This document shows, in pieces, positions 19,421 through 29,214 of a stretch of 53,141 nucleotides of DNA; position 1 is the first letter of the stretch, and the number at the start of each line of letters is the position of its first letter. The notes beneath the pieces are model-generated. The model was not told where the DNA came from and made no database searches. It was given only the letters and a program-made list of their open reading frames with translations. Source of the stretch: Streptomyces thermovulgaris. GTDB lineage: Bacteria > Actinomycetota > Actinomycetes > Streptomycetales > Streptomycetaceae. A program made the position numbers and the translations under genes. The stretch is from positions 1-53,141 of the forward strand of contig NZ_MUME01000060.1 in NCBI RefSeq assembly GCF_002155915.1. Reading direction: 5' to 3'.

Positions 19421-19670
19421 GGTAACGATGCGCGCCGAGGGGAAGTGCCGCGGAGGCACCCCGACGATCATGGAGCGTCGACGGCTGTCCTGGATATGCG
19501 GGTATCCGGGGATGCCGTTCGTTACGTCACAAGGGCTCGTCTTGGGCGGGTAACAAGAGATCTGTCGCCGCGCTCCGGGAGATGCCGTCCCCACGCGCCC
19601 GCGGATGTCCCCCGGGAGTCCCGGGAGCCCGGGGAAAACAATGACGGCGCGGTCGGCCGCCCAGGCCACG

Positions 19671-19684
19671 TACCCTTTTCTGTT
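19671..19684 (+). promoter_or_regulatory. -10 element for a possibly leaderless CCA-adding transcript
   Basis: TACCCT at 19671-19676 fits the Streptomyces -10 pattern TANNNT and lies eight bases before GTG 19685. No ribosome site precedes the start, which suggests a leaderless mRNA. No good -35 was seen. Confidence 0.4.
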
Positions 19685-21160
19685 GTGCCGAACGCCAACG
19701 AAGACACTTCCTCCGCTCTGAACCAGGTGCAGCAGCGCGCGGTGAGCGAGCTGCTGCGGGTGGCCCCCGTCGTCGACGATCTCGCGCGCCGCTTCCAGCA
19801 AGCCGGGTTCTCCCTCGCCCTGGTCGGCGGCTCGGTCCGGGACGCGCTGCTCGGCCGGCTCGGCAACGACCTGGACTTCACCACCGACGCCCGTCCCGAG
19901 GACGTACTGAAGATCATGCGGCCGTGGGCCGACGCCGTATGGGACGTCGGGATCGCCTTCGGCACGGTCGGGGCGCAGAAGCAGGTCCGTGTCGAGGACA
20001 CCGAGCGGTGCTTCCAGATCGAGGTGACCACCTACCGGTCGGAGGCCTACGACCGGTCCTCGCGCAAGCCCGCGGTGTCGTACGGCGACTCCATCGAGGA
20101 GGACCTCGTCCGGCGTGACTTCACCGTCAATGCGATGGCGCTGGCACTGCCGGAGAAGACGTTCATCGACCCGCACGGCGGCCTTGCGGACCTCGAGGCC
20201 CGTGTGCTGCGTACACCGGCCACGCCCCAGGAGTCCTTCTCCGACGACCCGCTGCGCATGATGCGGGCCGCGCGTTTCGCCGCCCAGCTCGACTTCGAGG
20301 TCGCCCCCGAGGTCGTCGCGGCGATGAAGGAGATGTCCGCGCGGATCGAGATCGTCTCGGCCGAACGGATCCGGGACGAGCTGAACAAGCTGATCCTCTC
20401 GGACCACCCGCGCCAGGGGCTGACCCTGCTCGTCGACACCGGCCTCGCCGAGCGTGTCCTGCCCGAGCTGCCGGCTCTGCGTCTGGAGAGCGACGAGCAC
20501 CACCGGCACAAGGACGTCTACGACCACACGCTGACCGTTCTGGAACGGGCGATGGCGCTGGAGGACGAGGGCCCCGATCTGACCCTCCGGCTGGCCGCCC
20601 TGCTGCATGACATCGGCAAGCCGCGCACCCGCCGTTTCGAGAAGGACGGACGGGTCTCCTTCCACCACCACGAGGTGGTCGGCGCCAAGATGGCCCGGAA
20701 GCGCATGACGGCGCTGAAGTACTCCAATGAGCTGGTGAAGGACGTCTCCCGGCTGGTCGAGCTCCATCTGCGCTTCCATGGCTACGGCACCGGGGAATGG
20801 ACGGACTCCGCGGTCCGCCGCTACGTCCGTGACGCCGGCCCGCTGCTCGACCGGCTCCACAAGCTGACCCGCTCGGACTGCACCACCCGCAACAAGCGCA
20901 AGGCGGCCGCACTGTCCAGGGCGTACGACAGCCTGGAGGCACGCATCGCCCAGCTCCAGCAGCAGGAGGAGCTGGATGCGATCCGTCCGGACCTCGACGG
21001 CAACCAGATCATGGAGATTCTCGGCATCAAGCCCGGTCCGCTGGTCGGCAAGGCGTACAAGCACATGCTGGAGCTCCGTCTGGAGAACGGGCCCATGGAG
21101 CACGATGCGGCGGTGGCCGCTCTCAAGGAGTGGTGGGCGGAGCAGGACCAGGCGGGCTGA
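19685..21160 (+). CDS. pcnA: CCA tRNA nucleotidyltransferase (class II, HD domain)
   Basis: Adds or repairs the 3' CCA end of tRNAs. 491 aa from GTG 19685. The nucleotidyltransferase signature is LVGGSVRDALLGRLGNDLDFTT (about 43-64) with its DxD pair. The RNA-binding head region RDFTVNAMAL and DPLRMMRAARFAAQLDF follow. An HD domain with LLHDIGKPRTRR lies around 300. Mycobacterium has the same gene (pcnA) beside the murJ block. It converges on the MFS gene across two parS sites. Confidence 0.95.
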   Translation: MPNANEDTSSALNQVQQRAVSELLRVAPVVDDLARRFQQAGFSLALVGGSVRDALLGRLGNDLDFTTDARPEDVLKIMRPWADAVWDVGIAFGTVGAQKQVRVEDTERCFQIEVTTYRSEAYDRSSRKPAVSYGDSIEEDLVRRDFTVNAMALALPEKTFIDPHGGLADLEARVLRTPATPQESFSDDPLRMMRAARFAAQLDFEVAPEVVAAMKEMSARIEIVSAERIRDELNKLILSDHPRQGLTLLVDTGLAERVLPELPALRLESDEHHRHKDVYDHTLTVLERAMALEDEGPDLTLRLAALLHDIGKPRTRRFEKDGRVSFHHHEVVGAKMARKRMTALKYSNELVKDVSRLVELHLRFHGYGTGEWTDSAVRRYVRDAGPLLDRLHKLTRSDCTTRNKRKAAALSRAYDSLEARIAQLQQQEELDAIRPDLDGNQIMEILGIKPGPLVGKAYKHMLELRLENGPMEHDAAVAALKEWWAEQDQAG

Positions 21161-21173
21161 CCCCTGCGGCAGG

Positions 21174-21197
21174 GCCATGTTTCACGTGAAACATGGC
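21174..21197. other. parS site 6 within a 24-base palindrome
   Basis: Exact GTTTCACGTGAAAC (21179-21192), extended on both sides to a perfect 24-base palindrome by GCCAT and ATGGC. It lies between two convergent genes. Confidence 0.93.
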
Positions 21198-21213
21198 GCA
21201 GGGGAGAAGGCCG

Positions 21214-21245
21214 AAGGGTGGTGTTTCACGTGAAACACCACCCTT
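21214..21245. terminator. parS site 7 embedded in a 32-base palindromic terminator
   Basis: Exact parS at 21223-21236 is the centre of a perfect 32-base palindrome with arms AAGGGTGGTGTTTCAC and GTGAAACACCACCCTT, followed by TT. It serves as a plausible bidirectional terminator between the convergent CCA-adding and MFS genes. Confidence 0.85.
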
Positions 21246-21271
21246 TTCCCTCGGGGTTTTCCTGAGGGGCC

Positions 21272-22567
21272 TCAAGGGGTGTCGCAGGGCCGGTGAGGTG
21301 ACATCTGCCGGCGTTCGGAGCCGGCCATGGCAGCCGCGACCGCCGCGTGGAGGACGGCGACCATGATCAGCAACGCGGTCGAGCGGCCGTCCGGCGGCAG
21401 CATCAGTGCGGCAACGCCCGCGGCGCCCACGAAGGCGACATTGAACAGCACGTCGTACACGGAGAAGATCCGGCCACGGAAGCCGTCGTCGACCGTGGAC
21501 TGCACCACGGTGTCCGTGGCGATTTTCGCGCCCTGGGTGGTCAGCCCCAGAACGAATGCCGCGACCAGCAGAGGGCCGGTGGCGAACGGCAGACCGAGGG
21601 CGAGTTCGAGAACCGCCGCACTGCCGGCGCACACGGTGATCCAGCGGATGGGGCCGAGCCACCCCGCCATCCAGGGCGTCACAACGGCCGCCGCGAAGAA
21701 CCCGGCGCCGGAGAGTCCCAGTGCCAGCCCGAGCAGACGCAGCCCGTCCTCCGTGTTCGAGGTCAAGGCATAGCGGCAGAGCATCAGCACCATGACCGCC
21801 AGCGCGCCATAGCAGAACCGCATCAGCGTCATCGAGGTCAGTGCCCAGGCGGCTTTCCGGCGGGGCGGAGCGGCAAGATGCCGCAGGCCCGCCACCAGAC
21901 CGCGGGCGGTGCCGGTCAGCGCCACGCCCAATCGGGGGCGGGCCCGGCTCCGGTCGGGGCCGAGCAGATCCGGGGCCATGAGAAGCGAGGTGAGCGCCGA
22001 GCACAGATAGAGGAGGGCCCCCAGCAGCACCACGGCGGCGTCGGAGTCCGCGCCCAGCAGCCGTACGAGGAAGGCGAGGCCCCCGCCCGCGAACGCGGCC
22101 AGGGAACCGGCCGTGGGCGACAGGGAATTGGCCATCACCAGCCGCTCGGCGTCGACCACACGGGGCAGCGCGGCGGACAGCCCGGCCAGGACGAAGCGGT
22201 TGACGGCGGTGACGCACAGCGCGGAGACATAGAACAGCCAGTCCGGCACGGCGGCGACCATCAGCACCGCGGTGGCGGCTGCCATGGCCGCACGGGTCAG
22301 ATTGCCGTAGAGGAAGACCTGCCGGCGCCGCCAGCGGTCCAGCAGGACCCCGGCGAACGGGCCGACCAGGGAGTACGGCAGCAGCAGCACCGCCATCGCG
22401 GAGGCGATCGCGGCGGCCGAGGTCTGCCTCTCCGGGGAGAAGACGACATACGCGGCGAGCGCGACCTGGTAGACGCCGTCCGCGCTCTGGGAGAGCAGCC
22501 GCACGGCGAGCAGGCGTCTGAAGTTCCTCACCCGCAAAAGGACACGCAGGTCGCGGACGACAGCCAT
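21272..22567 (-). CDS. MFS transporter
   Basis: A predicted proton-coupled efflux-type permease, about 431 aa, with roughly 12 hydrophobic segments and the A-motif-like loop GPFAGVLLDRWRRRQVFLYGN after helix 2. The substrate cannot be told. ATG 22567 (MAVVRDLRVLLRV) is preferred, with GAGG nine bases upstream; the longer reading runs into the ino1 terminator. It is codirectional with ino1 but separated by that terminator. Confidence 0.9.
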   Translation of the reverse strand: MAVVRDLRVLLRVRNFRRLLAVRLLSQSADGVYQVALAAYVVFSPERQTSAAAIASAMAVLLLPYSLVGPFAGVLLDRWRRRQVFLYGNLTRAAMAAATAVLMVAAVPDWLFYVSALCVTAVNRFVLAGLSAALPRVVDAERLVMANSLSPTAGSLAAFAGGGLAFLVRLLGADSDAAVVLLGALLYLCSALTSLLMAPDLLGPDRSRARPRLGVALTGTARGLVAGLRHLAAPPRRKAAWALTSMTLMRFCYGALAVMVLMLCRYALTSNTEDGLRLLGLALGLSGAGFFAAAVVTPWMAGWLGPIRWITVCAGSAAVLELALGLPFATGPLLVAAFVLGLTTQGAKIATDTVVQSTVDDGFRGRIFSVYDVLFNVAFVGAAGVAALMLPPDGRSTALLIMVAVLHAAVAAAMAGSERRQMSPHRPCDTP

Positions 22568-22594
22568 GGCGCTCAGCCTCACATATGGCGGACA

Positions 22595-22640
22595 TGCCGG
22601 ACCCCCGGAAAGCACGCACGGTGCACCCGGGGGTCCGGCA
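22595..22640 (-). terminator. Terminator after ino1
   Basis: TGCCGGACCCCCGG and CCGGGGGTCCGGCA form a perfect 14-base stem with an 18-base loop, 33 bases past the inositol-phosphate synthase stop codon. Confidence 0.75.
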
Positions 22641-22672
22641 GCCCTGGCAGGAGCGGTTTCAGAAACGACCGG

Positions 22673-23755
22673 TCAGCGCTCGACCTCGCCGCGAATGAAC
22701 TTCTCCACGTTCTCGCGGGCCTCGTCGTCGGAGTACTGCACCGGCGGGGACTTCATGAAGTAGGAGGAGGCGGACAGGATCGGACCGCCGATGCCCCGGT
22801 CCTTGGCGATCTTCGCGGCACGCAGGGCGTCGATGATGACACCCGCGGAGTTCGGGGAGTCCCAGACCTCGAGCTTGTACTCCAGGCTCAGCGGGACGTC
22901 ACCGAAGGCGCGGCCCTCGAGGCGGACATAGGCCCACTTGCGGTCGTCGAGCCAGGCCACATAGTCGGACGGGCCGATGTGGACGTTGTGCTCGCCGAGG
23001 TCCCGGTCGGGGATCTGGGAGGTGACGGCCTGGGTCTTGGAGATCTTCTTGGACTCCAGACGCTCACGCTCGAGCATGTTCTTGAAGTCCATGTTGCCGC
23101 CGACGTTCAGCTGCATCGTGCGGTCCAGGATGACGCCCCGGTCCTCGAACAGCTTCGTCAGGACGCGGTGGGTGATGGTGGCGCCGACCTGCGACTTGAT
23201 GTCGTCACCGACGATCGGCACACCCGCCTCGGTGAACTTGTCCGCCCACTCCTTGGTGCCGGCGATGAAGACCGGCAGGGCGTTGACGAAGGCGACCTTG
23301 GCGTCGATGGCGCACTGGGCGTAGAACTTCGTCGCTTCCTCGGACCCCACGGGCAGGTAGCAGACGAGCACGTCGACCTGCTTGTCCTTGAGGACCTGGA
23401 CGACGTCGACCGGCTCCTCGGCGGACTCCTCGATGGTGGCGCGGTAGTACTTGCCGAGGCCGTCGAGGGTGTGGCCGCGCTGGACCGTCACACCGGTGGA
23501 GGGCACGTCGCAGATCTTGATGGTGTTGTTCTCGGAGGCGCCGATGGCGTCCGCGAGGTCCAGGCCGACCTTCTTCGCGTCGACGTCGAAGGCGGCGACG
23601 AACTCGATGTCACGCACGTGGTAGTCGCCGAACTGCACATGCATGAGGCCGGGGACCTTGGACGCCGGATCGGCGTCCTTGTAGTACTCCACGCCCTGTA
23701 CCAGCGATGCGGCGCAGTTGCCCACGCCGACGATGGCTACGCGAACCGAACCCAT
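22673..23755 (-). CDS. ino1: Inositol-3-phosphate synthase
   Basis: Converts glucose 6-phosphate to myo-inositol 3-phosphate with NAD, the first step toward phosphatidylinositol and mycothiol. 360 aa, the short actinobacterial form. The NAD-binding loop is [12 protein letters not shown] (10-21). Conserved family stretches include [36 protein letters not shown] and [11 protein letters not shown]. It lies 45 bases downstream of a PadR regulator gene on the same strand and may share its promoter and operator. Confidence 0.96.
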   Translation of the reverse strand: MGSVRVAIVGVGNCAASLVQGVEYYKDADPASKVPGLMHVQFGDYHVRDIEFVAAFDVDAKKVGLDLADAIGASENNTIKICDVPSTGVTVQRGHTLDGLGKYYRATIEESAEEPVDVVQVLKDKQVDVLVCYLPVGSEEATKFYAQCAIDAKVAFVNALPVFIAGTKEWADKFTEAGVPIVGDDIKSQVGATITHRVLTKLFEDRGVILDRTMQLNVGGNMDFKNMLERERLESKKISKTQAVTSQIPDRDLGEHNVHIGPSDYVAWLDDRKWAYVRLEGRAFGDVPLSLEYKLEVWDSPNSAGVIIDALRAAKIAKDRGIGGPILSASSYFMKSPPVQYSDDEARENVEKFIRGEVER

Positions 23756-23800
23756 TGGCGGTTGCTCCCTGTGTGTGATCGGTGAAGCCCCGACGGGACC

Positions 23801-24484
23801 TCACGTGGCGGTGTCGTCGGGCGTATCCGGCCGGGGCTGTTGCCCGGACCGGGGCAGGACGCCCGTCGCTCCAGTGGTGGTGTCCTGCGAGTCGGGCCCC
23901 CCGGAGCCGGAACCCTTGAGGTCCCGCCCGGCCCGCTCGCTTTCGATGAGCTCGTTCAGCCAGCGCACTTCGCGCTCCACGGACTCCATCCCGTGGCGCT
24001 GGAGCTCGAGTGTGTAGTCGTCGAGGCGTTCCCGGGTGCGCGCCAGGGAGGCGCGCATCTTCTCCAGACGCTCCTCCAGCCGACTGCGACGGCCCTCGAG
24101 CACACGCATGCGCACATCGCGCGAGGTCTGCCCGAAGAAGGCGAAGCGCGCGGCGAAGTGCTCGTCTTCGTACGCGTCGGGACCCGTCTGGGAGAGCAGC
24201 TCCTCGAAGCGCTCCTTCCCCTCGGCCGTCAGCCGGTAGACGATCTTGGCGCGGCGTCCCGAGAGCGCGGCGGAGACGGCGTCCTCCGGCGCGCTTCCCG
24301 GTTCCTCGGTCAACCAGCCGTTGGCGACCAGCGTCTTGAGGCAGGGGTAGAGCGACCCGTAACTGAACGCCCGGAACACACCCAGTGACGTATTGAGTCG
24401 TTTGCGCAGCTCATAGCCGTGCATCGGAGATTCGCGCAGCAGCCCGAGTACGGCGAACTCCAGGATCCCGGAACGCCGGCCCAT
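23801..24484 (-). CDS. PadR-family transcriptional regulator
   Basis: A predicted repressor, 227 aa. The N-terminal winged helix shows LEFAVLGLLRESPMHGYELRKRL and SYGSLYPCLKTLVANGWLTE, both hallmarks of PadR. A long coiled-coil dimerisation region runs about 110-175, then a disordered tail. The family usually binds ATGT-N8-ACAT-like palindromes, and one lies 76 bases upstream. Autoregulation and control of ino1 are inferred. Confidence 0.92.
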   Translation of the reverse strand: MGRRSGILEFAVLGLLRESPMHGYELRKRLNTSLGVFRAFSYGSLYPCLKTLVANGWLTEEPGSAPEDAVSAALSGRRAKIVYRLTAEGKERFEELLSQTGPDAYEDEHFAARFAFFGQTSRDVRMRVLEGRRSRLEERLEKMRASLARTRERLDDYTLELQRHGMESVEREVRWLNELIESERAGRDLKGSGSGGPDSQDTTTGATGVLPRSGQQPRPDTPDDTAT

Positions 24485-24559
24485 CGTCGCCTCCTCTCTG
24501 CCGCGACCCGGTGCGGCGGATGCCGCTCCGGGCGCCGTGACGGTCTCTATTTCGCGCCG

Positions 24560-24578
24560 ATGTATCGACTCGATACAT
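24560..24578. promoter_or_regulatory. PadR operator candidate
   Basis: A perfect 19-base palindrome ATGTATCGA-C-TCGATACAT lies between the divergent PadR and PBP genes. It has the ATGT/ACAT ends typical of PadR operators. Confidence 0.7.
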
Positions 24579-24892
24579 CATGACGATAGAACGGTGCTTC
24601 AGGTGCGACAAGAGGGAACCAGGGGGGAAGCGGGTGAGCGGAATCACATCACCGCCTCGTTGAAGTCAAGTTGCCTGGTTTGAGGTGAACTTCAGAACTC
24701 AACGGGTTGTGGCGGTGCGTAGTCTGTGCGCCATGGATACAGCCGGGAACCGTGTGACGCTTAGGGACGTCATCGTCCCGGGTGCAGTACGGGTGAATGA
24801 GCGACCGACCGCATCCGTACTTCGGGGGGACCGGAAACCAGCCGCCGTTTCCAGGCGCGCGAGGGTGCGCCTGCCCGAGGAGTAGTCGTTCG

Positions 24893-27556
24893 ATGAGCGA
24901 GCACCGTCGCAAACCGCCGCAGCCGCAGGGAGGAGGACGTGCCGCGGCTCGACGCGGCCAGTCCGGTTCGTCCTCCGGCCGCCGTGCGGCATCGCGGGGC
25001 GCCACTGGATCTCCTGCCGGCTCCTACGGACCCGGTGCGCACGGAGCAGGGCCGTACGCAGGAGGTGGAGAACGCCCGTACGGCGGCCGCGCCGAAGCCC
25101 GGCGGGCCGCGCAGAGAAGCGGCCGCCGAGGCCGGGCGGCACCGCCCGGCAAGAACCGGTTCATCGACTACCCGCGCGCGGACAAGGACGGATGGCGCCG
25201 CTGGGTGCCGTCCTGGAAGCTCGTGACGGGGCTGTGCATCGGCTTCATGGGAAGCCTGGTGGCGCTCGCGGGGATCGGGTACGCCACGGTGTCCGTGCCG
25301 GACGTCGCAAAGACCGCGACCGCCCAGAACAACGTGTACTACTGGGCGGACGGCAAGGAGATGGTGCGGACGGGCGGTGAGATCAACCGCCAGATCGTCA
25401 ACCTCGATTCCATCCCCAAGGAGATGCAGCACGCCGTCGTCTCCCAGGAGAACAAGACCTTCTGGACCGACAGCGGCATCGACCCCAAGGGCATCGCGCG
25501 GGCCATGTTCAACATGGCGAGGGGCGGCCAGACGCAGGGTGGTTCCACCATCACCCAGCAGTACGTCAAGAACGCGATGCTCAACGACCAGTCGCAGACG
25601 CTCTCCCGCAAGTTCAAGGAGATCTTCGTCGCGATCAAGGTCGGGGCCACCGTGCGCAAGGACGACATCATGGCCGGCTACCTGAACTCCGCGTACTACG
25701 GTCGCGGGGCGTACGGTATCCAGGCCGCCGCGCGCGCGTACTTCGACAAGGAAGCCAAGGAGCTGAACCCGGGCGAGTGCGCCTTCCTGGCCGCGATGCT
25801 CAAGGGCGCGACCTACTACGACCCCGCGGGCGCGACCTCGATCGACCCGGCGGCCACGCCCGAGGAGAACACGAGGCGGGCCCGGCGCCAGATGCAGGAC
25901 ACGCTCGACAAGATGGTCGAGTACGGCTATCTGGACGCTTCGGTACGGGCCAAGTACAAGGACCTCCCCGAGCTGAAGAACCCGAGGTCGAACACGCAGC
26001 TGAGCGGTCAGATCGGCTACCTGGTCGACCTCGCCAAGGCGTACGTCATCAACAACACGGAGATCACCGCCGACCAGCTGCAGCAGGGCGGCTACCAGAT
26101 CCACACCACCTTCGACCGGAAGAAGGTCGAGCAGCTGGAGGAGGCCGTCAAGAAGGTCTACAAGGAGAACATCGACCCCAAGAAGCGTCCGAAGACCGAC
26201 ACCCACGTCCAGTTCGGCGGGGCCTCGGTGGACCCGAAGACGGGGGCGATCGTGGCGGTCTACGGCGGTCAGGACGCGACGAAGCACTTCACGAACAACG
26301 CCGACGCCACGGGTGCCCAGGTGGGCTCGACGTTCAAGCCGTTCGTGCTGGCCGCGGCCATGCAGGACGGCATCCGCAACCCGAGCCTCGGCCCCTCGCA
26401 GGCGCAGGACGAGCGCACCCAGGTCTCGCCCAAGAGCCGTTTCAGCGGCAAGAACAAGCTCAAGATCAAGGAGTACGACGGGCGGATCTGGAGGAACGAG
26501 AAGGGCGAGGAGTGGCACCAGGTCAATGACGGCAATGTGTCCTACGGCACGCCGCCCGACTACCTGATCGACCTTCGGGAGGCGATGCGCGAGTCGGTGA
26601 ACTCCGCCTTTGTGCAGCTGGGCATGGACGTGGGCCTGGACAAGGTCAAGCAGGCCGCCATCAACGCCGGCCTGAGGGAGGACAGCCTGACCGGCTCCAA
26701 CTACCCGTCCTTCTCCATCGGCATCTCCCACCCCAGCGCCATCCGCATGGCGGGTGCGTACGCCACCTTCGCCGCCAGCGGGAAGCAGAACGAGCCGTTC
26801 TCCGTCACCCGGGTCGAGAACAAGGACGGGGTGATCTTCAAGCACCAGGGCCAGACCAAGCAGGCTTTCACCAAGAAGGTCGCCGACAACGTCACCGACG
26901 TCCTGAAGACCGTGGTCGAGGAGGGAACGGGCACCAACGCCCAGCTGCCGGGCCGTGAGGTGGCCGGCAAGACCGGTACCACGGACGGCAACAAGTCGGC
27001 CTGGTTCGTCGGCTACACCCCGCAGCTGTCGACGGCGATCAGCATGTTCCGGCTCGACGACGACGCCAACAACAAGTCGCGCCAGTTCCTGGAGATGTTC
27101 GGAACGGGTGGCCAGGCCAAGATCCACGGTGCCTCGTTCCCGGCCGAGATCTGGCACGACTACATGCTGGAGGCGCTCAAGAACGAGCCGGCGATCCCCT
27201 TCCCCGAGCCCGAGCCCATCGGCGAGGTCGTCAACGCCAAGCCCACCTCCACGCCGACTCCTTCGGCCACCCAGACCGAGGAGGAGCAGGAGGAAGAGGA
27301 AGAGGTGGAGGAGACCCCGACCTCCTCGCCCACGATTTCGGAGACTCCGACCCTCCCGTCGCCCACGCAGACCCCGACGCGCTGCGGTTTCTTCGGCTGC
27401 AGCGACAACGGCGGTCAGACGGGCAACGGCGGCGCGAACGGCGGTGTCAGCCCGTCGCCCACGGACGGCGACGACTCCGGGGGCAACGACAACGGCTTCG
27501 GCGGAAGCAACCGGGGCAATGGCAACGGAGGCTTCTTCGGAGGCCAGGGCAATTAG
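24893..27556 (+). CDS. Class A penicillin-binding protein
   Basis: A bifunctional peptidoglycan glycosyltransferase and transpeptidase, 887 aa. A disordered N-terminus precedes one membrane helix (109-134). The GT51 domain has catalytic Glu186 in SQENKTF and GGSTITQQ near 217. The transpeptidase domain has S479-TFK482, S568-VN570 and K693-TGTT. The C-terminus from about 770 is a Pro/Thr/Glu tail ending in Gly/Asn-rich repeats, probably wall-spanning. ATG 24893 follows GAGGAG by ten bases; the in-frame codon at 24797 lacks a ribosome site. Confidence 0.96.
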   Translation: MSEHRRKPPQPQGGGRAAARRGQSGSSSGRRAASRGATGSPAGSYGPGAHGAGPYAGGGERPYGGRAEARRAAQRSGRRGRAAPPGKNRFIDYPRADKDGWRRWVPSWKLVTGLCIGFMGSLVALAGIGYATVSVPDVAKTATAQNNVYYWADGKEMVRTGGEINRQIVNLDSIPKEMQHAVVSQENKTFWTDSGIDPKGIARAMFNMARGGQTQGGSTITQQYVKNAMLNDQSQTLSRKFKEIFVAIKVGATVRKDDIMAGYLNSAYYGRGAYGIQAAARAYFDKEAKELNPGECAFLAAMLKGATYYDPAGATSIDPAATPEENTRRARRQMQDTLDKMVEYGYLDASVRAKYKDLPELKNPRSNTQLSGQIGYLVDLAKAYVINNTEITADQLQQGGYQIHTTFDRKKVEQLEEAVKKVYKENIDPKKRPKTDTHVQFGGASVDPKTGAIVAVYGGQDATKHFTNNADATGAQVGSTFKPFVLAAAMQDGIRNPSLGPSQAQDERTQVSPKSRFSGKNKLKIKEYDGRIWRNEKGEEWHQVNDGNVSYGTPPDYLIDLREAMRESVNSAFVQLGMDVGLDKVKQAAINAGLREDSLTGSNYPSFSIGISHPSAIRMAGAYATFAASGKQNEPFSVTRVENKDGVIFKHQGQTKQAFTKKVADNVTDVLKTVVEEGTGTNAQLPGREVAGKTGTTDGNKSAWFVGYTPQLSTAISMFRLDDDANNKSRQFLEMFGTGGQAKIHGASFPAEIWHDYMLEALKNEPAIPFPEPEPIGEVVNAKPTSTPTPSATQTEEEQEEEEEVEETPTSSPTISETPTLPSPTQTPTRCGFFGCSDNGGQTGNGGANGGVSPSPTDGDDSGGNDNGFGGSNRGNGNGGFFGGQGN

Positions 27557-27579
27557 CCGCTTCGCCCCCCGGCGAGCGT

Positions 27580-27593
27580 GTTCCACGTGAAAC
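27580..27593. other. Degenerate parS site
   Basis: GTTCCACGTGAAAC differs from parS at one position (T to C). It lies between the PBP stop and its terminator. Confidence 0.6.
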
Positions 27594-27628
27594 GAGGGCC
27601 GTCGCACCCACCGGGTGCGGCGGCCCTC
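27594..27628 (+). terminator. Terminator after the PBP gene
   Basis: GAGGGCCGTCGCACCC and GGGTGCGGCGGCCCTC form a strong stem with one T-G pair and a three-base loop, directly next to the degenerate parS. Confidence 0.8.
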
Positions 27629-27664
27629 CGCCTCTTCCCGGACGTGTACGGCAGGATGTGCCCC

Positions 27665-29173
27665 ATGCCCAGTGCTGAATCCACGCAAGCGAGCGTGCAC
27701 GAGCCCGCCCCGGTGCGGCCCACTCAGGAGGACGAGGTCGCCACGGCCGGCAGTGAGCTGATCGGCGGTCCGCTCGGACGGCGCGCCCTGCTCGGGACGT
27801 CCTGGTGGACCCCGGTGCGAGTCGTCGCGCTCGTCGCGATCGGCATGTTCGCTCTCGGCCTGGTCCAGAAAGCGCCCTGCTACCACGGCGCCTGGTTCTT
27901 CGGTGCGAGCTCGCAGTACACCAAGGCCTGCTACTCGGACATCCCGCACCTGTACCAGGGGCGCGGCTTCGCCGACGGCCTCGTGCCCTACTTCGACAGG
28001 CTCCCCGGCGACATGCCGTACCTGGAGTACCCCGTGCTGACCGGGCTGTTCATGGAGGTGGCCGCCTGGCTGACCCCGAGCAGCGGCACCATCCAGTACC
28101 AGGAGCAGTGGTACTGGATGGTCAACGCCGGGATGCTGATGGTGTGCGCGGCCGTCATCGTCGTCTGCGTGGCCCGTACGCACGCCCGGCGGCCCTGGGA
28201 CGCTCTGCTGGTCGCACTGGCCCCGGCCTTCGTGCTGACCGCCACCATCAACTGGGACCTGCTGGCGGTCTCCCTGACGGCCGCCGCGATGCTGATGTGG
28301 TCCCGGAGGCGCTCGCTCGCCTCCGGCGTTCTGCTGGGGCTCGCCACGGCCGCCAAGCTCTACCCCGTCCTCCTGCTCGGCCCGCTGTTCCTGCTGTGCT
28401 GGCGTGCCGGGAAATGGCGTGACTTCGGCAGGGCCCTGACCGGCGCGGTGATCGCCTGGCTGGTGGTGAATCTGCCGGTGATGGCCTTCGCCACGGACGG
28501 CTGGTGGCAGTTCTACAAGTTCAGCCGGGAGCGGGGCGTCGACTTCGGCTCCTTCTGGCTGATCTGGAGCCAGAACACCAGCAATCCGCCCAGCGTCGCA
28601 TTCGTCAACACCGCGGCCACCCTGCTGGTGCTGCTGTGCGCTCTCGGCATCGCGGTGCTGACGCTGTCCGCCCCGCGCCGTCCACGCTTCGCCCAGCTCG
28701 CCTTTCTGATCGTGGCGGTCTTCATCCTGACCAACAAGGTCTACTCGCCGCAGTACGTGCTGTGGCTGGTCCCGCTGGCGGCGCTGGCCCGCCCCCGGTG
28801 GCGGGACTTTTTGATCTGGCAGGCCTGCGAGGTGGTGTACTTCCTCGGGATCTGGATGTACCTCGCCTACACGACCAGCGGAGACGCCCACAAGGGCCTG
28901 CCGACCGACGGCTACCACGGGGCGATCGCCGTGCATCTGCTGGGCACGCTGTATCTGTGCGTGGTCGTGGTGCGCGACATCCTCGTGCCGGAGAAGGACG
29001 TGGTGCGCCGCGCCGGCGTCGACGACCCCTCGGGCGGTGTCCTCGACGGCGCCGAGGACGCCTTCACTCTCGGCACCCGCCTGTCCTCGCCGTATCCCGC
29101 GGCCCGCACCGGCGCACCGAAGGCGGGGTGGGGCGACCGGAGCGGGGCCGTGCCCCGGGACGACGCGCCCTGA
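27665..29173 (+). CDS. GT87-like membrane glycosyltransferase
   Basis: A predicted polyprenyl-phosphate-sugar-dependent glycosyltransferase (GT-C fold, alpha-mannosyltransferase-like), about 502 aa. After an N-terminal cytoplasmic stretch it has about ten hydrophobic segments. The first outer loop holds conserved acidic and aromatic residues (YSDIPHLYQGRGFADGLVPYFD, LEYPVLTGLFME). The substrate is unknown. ATG 27665 follows AGGA by eight bases; the frame extends up to the degenerate parS, but the terminator lies in that extension. Confidence 0.85.
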   Translation: MPSAESTQASVHEPAPVRPTQEDEVATAGSELIGGPLGRRALLGTSWWTPVRVVALVAIGMFALGLVQKAPCYHGAWFFGASSQYTKACYSDIPHLYQGRGFADGLVPYFDRLPGDMPYLEYPVLTGLFMEVAAWLTPSSGTIQYQEQWYWMVNAGMLMVCAAVIVVCVARTHARRPWDALLVALAPAFVLTATINWDLLAVSLTAAAMLMWSRRRSLASGVLLGLATAAKLYPVLLLGPLFLLCWRAGKWRDFGRALTGAVIAWLVVNLPVMAFATDGWWQFYKFSRERGVDFGSFWLIWSQNTSNPPSVAFVNTAATLLVLLCALGIAVLTLSAPRRPRFAQLAFLIVAVFILTNKVYSPQYVLWLVPLAALARPRWRDFLIWQACEVVYFLGIWMYLAYTTSGDAHKGLPTDGYHGAIAVHLLGTLYLCVVVVRDILVPEKDVVRRAGVDDPSGGVLDGAEDAFTLGTRLSSPYPAARTGAPKAGWGDRSGAVPRDDAP

Positions 29174-29214
29174 GCGGACAGGGCCCGCCCACCAGGTCTG
29201 CGAAGGCCGGGCAT

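Noticed and set aside
19421..21178. Upstream extension of the DUF6049 frame
   Set aside because: It is antisense to the CCA-adding enzyme; the real start must lie near 19369-19471.
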